5,633 nucleotides of DNA from CAYFUT01 sp964346395 (GTDB lineage Bacteria; Bacillota; Halanaerobiia; Halobacteroidales; Halobacteroidaceae), in contig CAYFUT010000104.1 of the NCBI GenBank assembly GCA_964346395.1, forward strand, positions 1-5,633. The letters are read 5' to 3'. The notes beneath the pieces were generated by a model. The model searched no databases and was not told where the DNA came from. It was given only the letters and a program-made list of their open reading frames with translations. Every line of letters starts with the position of its first letter. The first letter of the stretch is position 1. The position numbers and the translations under genes are program-made. Of this stretch, positions 1 through 4,740 are shown in pieces.

Positions 1-154
1 TGAAAGAAGGCTGACTTTCAAATAAAGGTTACCCAAGGCAGGAGAGGATTGAAACATAATAAAGCCTGTTTACTAAAATAATTAGCTACTTTACAGGATA
101 TCTTACTTAGGTCTTTCTTATTAAAGAGAGTATGCCTGATGAGCTGAAGAAGTG

Positions 155-349
155 ATGAGAGCAGATGCTATTAGGAAGTCGGATACTTTCATAGTACCTA
201 TTAAGTTGGGTAATTCCAATGGAGGGAAGGGGTAGCAGCAGATCTTGGGACTGCAAATAAGGGAAACACCTCCTGGACTCTGAACCAGGTTAAGGGTGAG
301 AACAAAACTTATTTGCATAGCAAGAAACATTTATGTAAAGAGGCCCACT
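155..349 (+). pseudogene. Remnant of a group II intron-encoded protein leader
   Basis: One reading frame, running from GTG/ATG codons at 152-157, gives RKSDTFIVPIKLGNSNGGKG, a stop (TAG 233-235), QQILGLQIRETPPGL, a second stop (TGA 281-283), then TRLRVRTKLICIARN. The blocks 'RKSD..IVP.K.GN..GGKG' and 'RTKL..IA' resemble, from memory, the poorly conserved leader that precedes the reverse transcriptase domain in some bacterial group II intron proteins. All blocks lie in one frame despite the two stops, which suggests a once-continuous reading frame. No reverse transcriptase motif (such as YADD), maturase or endonuclease domain follows, because the frame runs straight into the domain V-like hairpin. 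The body of the protein is therefore missing, or this intron class keeps only this leader here. The assignment rests on remembered similarity and is moderate at best. Confidence 0.35.
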
Positions 350-352
350 GGA

Positions 353-385
353 GAACCGAATGCCTAAATTGGGCATATTCGGTTC
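353..385 (+). ncRNA. Group II intron domain V-like hairpin
   Basis: GAACCGAAT (353-361) pairs with ATTCGGTTC (377-385) over 9 bp. A two-base bulge (AT, 375-376) sits on the 3' side, and an upper stem GCCTA/TGGGC (362-366 with 370-374) closes a three-base loop. A 9-bp lower stem, a 2-base 3' bulge and a short upper stem are the hallmark of group II domain V. Two departures suggest decay: the catalytic AGC reads AAC (354-356), and the loop is shorter than the usual GNRA tetraloop. Six C residues rather than T residues follow, so it is not an intrinsic terminator. Confidence 0.5.
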
Positions 386-392
386 CCCCCGG

Positions 393-415
393 GGTAGTCG
401 TATACACCAACTATC
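393..415 (+). ncRNA. Group II intron domain VI-like hairpin
   Basis: GGTAGT (393-398) pairs with ACTATC (410-415), including one G-U pair. Unpaired A409 lies at the base of the 3' arm and could be the branch-point adenosine. Its position, seven bases after the domain V-like hairpin, is as expected. The pairing is short, so the call depends mainly on its neighbour. Confidence 0.35.
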
Positions 416-425
416 TAGTGGGACA

Positions 426-664
426 CTCACAAACGAAAGGGTGAGCAAATGGGGAAAACAAAGCCGCTTCTAAGGTTAGAAGGCGTATATATCTACTTAC
501 CACATCTGAGCCGTGGAAATATTGATCGCAATGAATTATGTCAGTAGGATATTATTTTAAAGGAAAAGATCAGGTGTATCGAAAGCAAGCTCAGACGTCG
601 CGAAGCCCAGGGATGATGGTGCGACCAGCTCTTAAAATAACAGGGATAAGCTGTATTTTAGAGT
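426..664 (+). ncRNA. Candidate structured RNA, possibly another group II intron fragment
   Basis: No open frame of note covers this stretch, but plus-strand hairpins are dense: CTCAC/GTGAG (426-430 with 441-445); CTTCTA/TAGAAG (467-472 with 477-482, tetraloop AGGT, extended by GC/GC across a bulge); GTCGC/GCGAC (597-601 with 621-625); and a long stem of CTCT, AAAAT and ACAG blocks (629-643) pairing with CTGT, ATTTT and AGAG blocks (651-663) across single-base bulges. The segment GTCGCGAAG and the stem-rich layout recall the 5' domains of group II introns, and GTGCG occurs at 619-623. It directly follows the intron remnant in the same orientation and ends next to the kinase fragment. The family is not established. 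Confidence 0.35.
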
Positions 665-670
665 TACAGA

Positions 671-1060
671 CTACAGGTGGGGAATAGTAATTTTAAATTC
701 TGTTCCCTATATCTATAATAGTATTAATTTCGATTGTTCCCTGTAATTTTTCAACTTCAGCCTTAACAGCAGCTAAGCCAATGCCCCGCCCAGAAAGTTC
801 TGTTACATTATTTTTAGTTGATAGGTTTTCACTGGAAATTAAATCTAAAATTTCAGCTTCAGATAGAGCATTAATTTCTTTAACAGTATAATTTCCCGCT
901 GTAATAGATTTTTTCTTAATTTGCTTTAGGTCAATATCACTGCCGTCATCAGCAATATTAATTTTATCTTTTAATATTTCTACATTACAGTTAATTTCCC
1001 CAACTTTATCCTTACCTTTAGCCAGCCTTTGTTCAGGAGATTTGTATTCCCAGCGAAGTT
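671..1060 (-). pseudogene. CheA-type histidine kinase ATPase-domain fragment
   Basis: From about 1040 down to 693 the minus strand encodes 115 residues matching the HATPase domain of CheA: SPEQRLAKGKDKVGEI, then IADDGSDIDL (G1 box), the helical lid, ENLSTKNNVTELSGRGIGL (F and G2 boxes) and VEKLQGTIEI. In chemotaxis kinases this domain binds ATP and phosphorylates the His domain in response to receptor arrays. Damage is clear. The N box (normally RNxxDHG) is unrecognisable before SPEQ, the G1 box has Asp for its second Gly, the F box has Leu for Phe, and the usual GLDVV reads GLAAV. At the end the frame shifts: the stop at 693-695 cuts the protein at IIDIGNRI, while the next frame continues with GTEFKITIP (to about 680), the expected ending. 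His-phosphotransfer, dimerisation and CheW-like domains are absent, so this is an inactive remnant. No start codon is assigned. Confidence 0.8.
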
Positions 1061-1078
1061 GATAAATTTGAAAAATGA

Positions 1079-1389
1079 ACAGTAGTGTTAACTGTTCCCC
1101 AAACTTCAGAATACCCAGCAGTTTTTACTGAAGCTCGAGGAGTGATTTTATTTCAGCAGTTAACTAAAACTGATTATGATGCAGCGGTTTTTGCGGCGGA
1201 ACTTATTATTTGGAACTACAAAAGACTATTTTTGAAGATCAGGAACCAACCTGGAGTGGAACAATAGTTATTCCGGAAAATTCATTTGCTGTTCTCGGAA
1301 CTAGAGTATCAATTATGCCTTATGTTCGAGCTATTAGAGTGCGGACTAATCCTCAGTTAGTGGGGATGTTAGAAGAATGTAAAAAGTGA
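1079..1389 (+). pseudogene. Frameshifted gene of unknown function
   Basis: Two overlapping plus-strand frames read like halves of one protein. The first, open after a stop at 1076-1078, gives TVVLTVPQTSEYPAVFTEA, then RGVILFQQLTKTDYDAAVF, and runs on as unlikely sequence to a stop at 1267. The second opens at 1180 and gives GGTYYLELQKTIFEDQEP, then TWSGTIVIPENSFAVLGTR and VSIMPYVRAIRVRTNPQL, ending at TGA 1387-1389. A single small indel near 1185-1197 would join them into about 100 residues rich in predicted beta strands. I do not recognise the family. There is no ribosome binding site and the 5' end abuts the kinase fragment, so the N terminus is probably lost too. A strong terminator directly follows the stop, as expected for the true 3' end of a once-real gene. 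Confidence 0.5.
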
Positions 1390-1432
1390 AAAAATTAGAC
1401 CAACATTACAGTAAAGTTGGTCTAATTTTTTT
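1389..1432 (+). terminator. Intrinsic terminator after the broken gene
   Basis: AATTAGACCAAC (1393-1404) pairs perfectly with GTTGGTCTAATT (1416-1427) around an 11-base loop. The flanking A run (1389-1394) and seven-T run (1426-1432) extend the stem and supply the U tract. It begins at the last base of the stop codon. The A run on the left would also let it work on the minus strand. Confidence 0.85.
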
Positions 1433-1435
1433 GGT

Positions 1436-1470
1436 TTCCTGGAGAGTTGGCCCGGGAATTTTTTATTTTT
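1436..1470 (+). terminator. Possible second, weaker terminator
   Basis: TTCCTGG (1436-1442) pairs with CCGGGAA (1452-1458) with one G-U pair and a nine-base loop. It is followed by six T (1459-1464), an A and five more T. Placed just after the strong terminator, it would help insulate the downstream operon from read-through. Confidence 0.4.
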
Positions 1471-1489
1471 AGATTTATTTAGTAACTTC

Positions 1490-1527
1490 TTAAGAAAATC
1501 TTAATATTTTAGAAAGAGTTAATTAAC
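1490..1527. promoter_or_regulatory. Putative operator region upstream of the TPR/Omp85 operon
   Basis: TTAAGA (1490-1495) and TCTTAA (1499-1504) form a perfect 6-bp inverted repeat with an AAA centre. The same bases also give direct repeats TTAAGA (1490) and TTAATA (1501) spaced 11 bp apart, like binding sites of OmpR/PhoP-type response regulators. A second palindrome, GTTAATTAAC (1518-1527), overlaps the expected -35 position. Such A/T-rich palindromes can arise by chance, so the role is inferred from position. Confidence 0.3.
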
Positions 1528-1543
1528 TTTTAGGGTATATAAT
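1515..1543 (+). promoter_or_regulatory. Likely promoter of the TPR/Omp85 operon
   Basis: A perfect TATAAT (1538-1543) lies 46 bases before the start codon at 1589. There is no good -35 hexamer at the right distance (AGAGTT at 1515-1520), so the promoter may depend on an activator bound at the repeats just upstream. Confidence 0.4.
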
Positions 1544-1588
1544 GTAATTGACAAGAAATGAGTAACAAGTATTGGAGGGAACTTAAAG

Positions 1589-2347
1589 ATGAAAAAACTA
1601 ATGATTTTTGGAGTTGTGTGTTTATTAGTTAGTGGAATTGCTGGAAATAAGGTCTGGGCTGAAGAAGATTTAACGGCAGAGTTTGCAAAAATTGAGAAGC
1701 TGTATGATAAAATTTCAGAAACAGAACAGAGTCAAAAATTACAGTTAATGAAGCAGATAGTTGCTATTTCTGATCAACTAATAAAAAGATATCCAGAGGA
1801 ACCGAAAGTTTATTGGAAAGCAGCTAGTAGTTACAGCAATTTAGCTTATTATGATATTGAAAATCGGTTAGAAATTTTGCAGCAGGGGAGAGAATACGCT
1901 CAGAAATCAATTGAACTGGCCCCAGATAAGGGGCGTGGTTATTATTGGCGGGGAACCCTAATGGGCCAAATTGGTCAGGAAAAGGGGATTTTTGCTAGTT
2001 TATCTGGTATCAAACCAATGCGGGATAATTTAAAAAAAGCTATTAAGCTTGAACCGGATTTTGCTCCAGCTTATAATGTGTTGGCCCAGCTATATCTAAA
2101 AGCTCCAGGGTGGCCGGTAAGTATTGGAGATGTTGATAAAGCATTACAGTATAGAAAAAAATCAATTGACTTAAATTCTAAAAACTGTAGGTATCAGTGG
2201 CGGCTGTATAAAACTTATTTAGAAGCAGGAAAAAAAGAACAAGCGGACAAAGTATTAGATAAAGTTCTAAAGATGACAGAAAATCCTGAAAATGTAACGG
2301 GAGATCCAGTTAAAATTCGAAAGAAAGCTCAAGCAGTAATAAAATAG
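1589..2347 (+). CDS. Secreted TPR-repeat protein
   Basis: A 252-residue protein with a Sec signal peptide (MKK start, hydrophobic residues 4-19, probable cleavage VWA|EE after residue 24) and no lipobox Cys, so it is exported to the periplasm or cell surface. The rest is helical with about four TPR-like units: residues 74-111, 115-156, 158-196 and 199-232. Each closes on a motif such as 'KSIEL.PD', 'KAIKLEPD' or 'KSIDLNSK'. The block GIKPMRDNLKKAIKL, then YLKAPGWPVSIGDVDKAL, is typical of a bacterial TPR group with a longer linker between repeats. TPR proteins bind partner proteins and usually have no enzymatic role. The start is firm: GGAGGG (1574-1579) sits nine bases before ATG. It leads a two-gene operon with the outer-membrane barrel 24 bases downstream, so a role as scaffold or accessory for that barrel is likely, as BamD (also TPR) serves BamA. 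Direct orthology to BamD is not claimed. Confidence 0.85.
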   Translation: MKKLMIFGVVCLLVSGIAGNKVWAEEDLTAEFAKIEKLYDKISETEQSQKLQLMKQIVAISDQLIKRYPEEPKVYWKAASSYSNLAYYDIENRLEILQQGREYAQKSIELAPDKGRGYYWRGTLMGQIGQEKGIFASLSGIKPMRDNLKKAIKLEPDFAPAYNVLAQLYLKAPGWPVSIGDVDKALQYRKKSIDLNSKNCRYQWRLYKTYLEAGKKEQADKVLDKVLKMTENPENVTGDPVKIRKKAQAVIK

Positions 2348-2371
2348 CTTACAGTGAGGGAGAGAATGATT

Positions 2372-3625
2372 ATGAGAATTAACCAGTTAATATTCAAAAA
2401 AATCATTAATTTATTAGGCAAATTCATGTTAATTTTAATGTTAATATTATGTTGTTCATCTAGTTTGGCTGCAGCAGACTTTGAGTTTAATAACTTAATA
2501 ATTAGTGAAATAGTAATTAAGGGATTGACTAGAAGTGATGTTGAGCTTATAAAAAAACAGTTACCTTATAAGAAAGGTGATAGGTGGACAACTGAACGAA
2601 AAAAATTAACTAAGAAAAGATTATCTAAGATGAATACTTTTGATCCTTTGACCTTAAAGGTTTCCAAACACAAGGTAGCAGAAAATAAAGTTAAGGTAGT
2701 TATCAAAGCTCAAGATCCTAATCCGTTTATGATTCATCCTGTAGAATTTTTAGTTTTTAAGGGTATTGATTTATTTTCTAGTCAGTTAACTCAATATATG
2801 TTGAATCCGTTGGGTAATGGAATTAATTTTAATGGGGGGGTTAGTTGGGGAACTGATTCCTGGAAGCGGATAGGGGTTGATTATTTAGGAGCTCAAGGCA
2901 GAAAATATTCAGTTACTTACAAAAGTTTTATAAACGAAGACCAATTTAATAATTTACGATATGAAGAGGCAGGTTGTAATGTAAAGTTTGGTTTCAGGCA
3001 GATTCTTAAACATAATTTGACTGTAAAGCAGATGGTTAATTATCGTAAAGATACTCTCCAGCGGGAAAATAAGTCTGCTACAGAGCAGGAATATTTATTA
3101 TTAACTACGGGTCTAATTTATGATAGTTACGGTCAGTTTGATTTAGAAGTTAAATACGGGAGTGGTTTATTGGCTGCTAATCCTGGCTTTAAGGCATTAA
3201 CCTGTAATTGGGATAAAATTACTAAGTTGGGTGCAGATAAATTTGTGGTTAGCTTAAAAGGAGGGATTACTTCTCCAGATACTCCGCTTAATTATCGATT
3301 TAAAGGAGCAGGATACAGCAGTATTCCTTTAAGAGGTAACCAGTTTGATTTAGAAGCAAACAATTATACGGTAGGTACTAAATATGTGGTAAGTAATATT
3401 GAATATCATAGACTAATTGTAGATGATTGGGCTTGGTTAATTGGCTTTGTTGATACCGGAAAAATTATTTCTAATGATAGTAGTTTTGGTGAAACAGCCT
3501 GGAATTTAGACGGTGGAGCAGGAGCAGCAGTAGCTACTCCTTTGGGGCCGATTCGGGGAGATATAGGATTTGATCTTGTGGATGAGGGATATAATTTCAA
3601 TTTGAGATTAGGACATAGTTTTTGA
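2372..3625 (+). CDS. Single-POTRA Omp85/BamA-family outer-membrane protein
   Basis: A 417-residue protein: signal peptide (residues 1-36; basic MRINQLIFKK start, hydrophobic core 18-29, cleavage near LAAA|DF), one POTRA-like domain at 42-114 (IISEIVIKGLTRSDVE, ending in VKVVIKAQD), then a C-terminal barrel of about 300 residues with alternating strands. Family marks are IPLRGNQF (Arg321-Gly322), matching the loop-6 RG motif that plugs the barrel, the GGAGAAVATPLGPIRGDIGF block (381-400), and a terminal LRLGHSF whose final Phe is the outer-membrane sorting signal. Omp85 proteins fold or translocate proteins at the outer membrane. BamA has five POTRA domains and TamA three, so this is a reduced form with an unknown substrate. 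In-frame starts also exist at GTG 2354 and ATG 2366. I chose ATG 2372 because AGGGAG (2357-2362) lies nine bases upstream, while GTG 2354 abuts the ribosome binding site and ATG 2366 is only three bases from it. It is co-transcribed with the TPR gene. Confidence 0.88.
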   Translation: MRINQLIFKKIINLLGKFMLILMLILCCSSSLAAADFEFNNLIISEIVIKGLTRSDVELIKKQLPYKKGDRWTTERKKLTKKRLSKMNTFDPLTLKVSKHKVAENKVKVVIKAQDPNPFMIHPVEFLVFKGIDLFSSQLTQYMLNPLGNGINFNGGVSWGTDSWKRIGVDYLGAQGRKYSVTYKSFINEDQFNNLRYEEAGCNVKFGFRQILKHNLTVKQMVNYRKDTLQRENKSATEQEYLLLTTGLIYDSYGQFDLEVKYGSGLLAANPGFKALTCNWDKITKLGADKFVVSLKGGITSPDTPLNYRFKGAGYSSIPLRGNQFDLEANNYTVGTKYVVSNIEYHRLIVDDWAWLIGFVDTGKIISNDSSFGETAWNLDGGAGAAVATPLGPIRGDIGFDLVDEGYNFNLRLGHSF

Positions 3626-3652
3626 TTACTAAATTACTAAACTGCGGGGGGA

Positions 3653-3681
3653 TTGTTGGTGTAAGCATTTTAATATATTAT
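3653..3681 (+). promoter_or_regulatory. Putative sigma-A promoter of the CPBP protease gene
   Basis: TTGTTG (3653-3658) and TATTAT (3676-3681) are separated by 17 bp and lie 45 bases before the chosen start codon. No terminator is visible between 3625 and here, so read-through from the upstream operon may add expression. Confidence 0.45.
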
Positions 3682-3726
3682 GGGAGAAAAAATAAATCTG
3701 AACATTAGAAAGGAATGAGTTTTGTA

Positions 3727-4605
3727 ATGATTTCTTTTGTTAAGGAAAAAATAAAGAAACATCGGGAAAGTCCCTGGCTTTATTTTGGGATCAGTTTTTT
3801 GCTTACCTGGCTCTTTTTATTACCGGCGGTGGGACTAGATGTAAAATTTGGCAGTTCACTGGTAACAACTTTGATCATTTTAAGCGGTATTTTGGGGAAA
3901 GTAGTGCCTCCTATTTTGCTAACTTATTTAGGGTATGGGAAGAAAGGGTTACAGGATTATTGGGAACGGTTAGTTGATTGGAAGCGAATTAGCTTTGGTT
4001 GGTGGTTAGCAACTTTTTTATTGCCTATTTTAGGGACAGGTTTAGGAGTAGTTACAGCGGCTGTAGTTATAGGTAGTGAATTTCCAGGTTTTTCAATAAC
4101 AGATCCACTGCAGATACTGTTAGCTGCTGTGTTTATTTTTGTGTATGGTCCTTTAGTGGAAGAATTAGGCTGGACTGGTTATCAGCTAGATCGGCTACAG
4201 GCAAAATACAGTGCGCTAGGAACCGGAATTATTTTAGGTTTTTTCTGGATGCTCTGGCATCTGCCTATGTTTTTTATTGAAGGGAGTTATCAACAAGAGG
4301 TGGTAGGATTTAATACTCCTTATTTTTGGTTCTGTTTTGTTGTCGGTATTATATGTCTGCAGATTTTGCAGGTCTGGATTTATAATAACAGCAACCGCAG
4401 TATTATGTCAGGAGTAATGATTCATTTTGCAATAAATTTTAGTGGTGAAATGCTTGAGTTGTCTACAATACATCAGTATTTTAGAACATTATGGATAGTT
4501 TTATTTACCGGGGCGGTAGTGGTTATTTGGGGGCCAAAAAGTTTAACCAAGCAGAAAAAAGCTCCTGACTTTAAGAAAATTTTGCGGGAAGGTTTAACAA
4601 ACTAA
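3727..4605 (+). CDS. CPBP-family intramembrane metalloprotease
   Basis: A 292-residue polytopic membrane protein of the CPBP (Abi/CaaX-protease-like) family, whose members include eukaryotic Rce1-type prenyl-protein proteases; bacterial members cleave membrane substrates or act in bacteriocin immunity. About seven to eight hydrophobic segments are visible (roughly 18-35, 46-68, 92-116, 126-143, 163-184, 198-218, 226-241, 254-269). Motif 1 is EELGWTGY (Glu145-Glu146), motif 2 FFWMLWH (His178) and motif 3 HFAIN (His233, Asn237), which together form the metal site. The classical EExxxR Arg is Thr150; a subset of the family carries EELGWTG, so I do not read this as inactivation. An earlier in-frame ATG at 3715 touches the AAAGGA ribosome binding site (3709-3714) with no spacer, so ATG 3727 (12-base spacer) is preferred. 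The substrate is unknown. It has its own promoter; no bacteriocin-like gene is adjacent. Confidence 0.85.
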   Translation: MISFVKEKIKKHRESPWLYFGISFLLTWLFLLPAVGLDVKFGSSLVTTLIILSGILGKVVPPILLTYLGYGKKGLQDYWERLVDWKRISFGWWLATFLLPILGTGLGVVTAAVVIGSEFPGFSITDPLQILLAAVFIFVYGPLVEELGWTGYQLDRLQAKYSALGTGIILGFFWMLWHLPMFFIEGSYQQEVVGFNTPYFWFCFVVGIICLQILQVWIYNNSNRSIMSGVMIHFAINFSGEMLELSTIHQYFRTLWIVLFTGAVVVIWGPKSLTKQKKAPDFKKILREGLTN

Positions 4606-4660
4606 TTAACTAATAACTCTTTCTATGCAGTGATTTGTTAATATTATCCATCAACTTATA

Positions 4661-4690
4661 TTGAAATAGGCATAAGCTATCTCCTATAAT
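4661..4690 (+). promoter_or_regulatory. Transposase promoter
   Basis: TTGAAA (4661-4666) and a perfect TATAAT (4685-4690) are separated by 18 bp. The expected transcription start, near 4696-4698, falls inside the left arm of the inverted repeat, so the native mRNA would lack most of that arm. Confidence 0.65.
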
Positions 4691-4740
4691 GAAATATTGA
4701 TCCCTACACCAATATTTCATAGAAAGGAGATAAACTTATG
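4671..4740 (+). promoter_or_regulatory. Inverted repeat covering the transposase RBS and start codon
   Basis: Four nested blocks pair: CATAAG (4671-4676) with CTTATG (4735-4740); TATCTCCT (4678-4685) with AGGAGATA (4725-4732); ATGAAATATTG (4689-4699) with CAATATTTCAT (4710-4720); loop 4700-4709. Small internal bulges separate them (4677, 4686-4688, 4721-4724, 4733-4734). The right arm contains the ribosome binding site AGGAG (4725-4729) and the start codon ATG (4738-4740). In an mRNA entering from outside, both would be paired over 25 bp. Confidence 0.8.

Larger units (their letters stand above)
121..417 (+). mobile_element. Degenerate group II intron, 3' part (domains IV-VI)
   Basis: The stop-interrupted leader is followed by a hairpin at 353-385 laid out like domain V and a hairpin at 393-415 laid out like domain VI, the expected order for the 3' end of a group II intron on the plus strand. 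The 3' end would fall near 416-417. The left limit is uncertain: positions 1-120 show only small inverted repeats (TGAAAG 1-6 with CTTTCA 15-20; CCTGT 65-69 with ACAGG 93-97) and no gene, and may be more of the intron. Loss of the coding body and the altered catalytic triad suggest it is dead. Confidence 0.45.

Noticed and set aside
121..330. 69-residue minus-strand open frame
   Set aside because: It is antisense to the intron-protein leader frame, has no ribosome binding site, and its residues mirror that leader.
353..390. Intrinsic terminator
   Set aside because: The hairpin is strong but is followed by CCCCCC and GGGG rather than a T tract, and its two-base bulge fits domain V better.
1085..1267. 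60-residue protein starting at GTG 1085
   Set aside because: There is no ribosome binding site, protein-like sequence ends near 1190 and continues in another frame, so it is half of a frameshifted gene.
1548..1553. Perfect TTGACA hexamer as a -35 box
   Set aside because: No -10-like hexamer lies 16-18 bases downstream; that position overlaps the ribosome binding site of the TPR gene.
3406..3600. 64-residue minus-strand open frame
   Set aside because: It lies wholly inside the conserved barrel end of the Omp85 gene and is a shadow of it.
4145..4190. Inactivated CPBP protease because the EExxxR Arg is Thr
   Set aside because: All other motif residues are intact and the EELGWTG form is, to my knowledge, a regular subfamily variant.
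4606..4660. Terminal inverted repeat of the insertion sequence
   Set aside because: The right end is outside the window, so no left-end repeat or target duplication can be defined from sequence alone.
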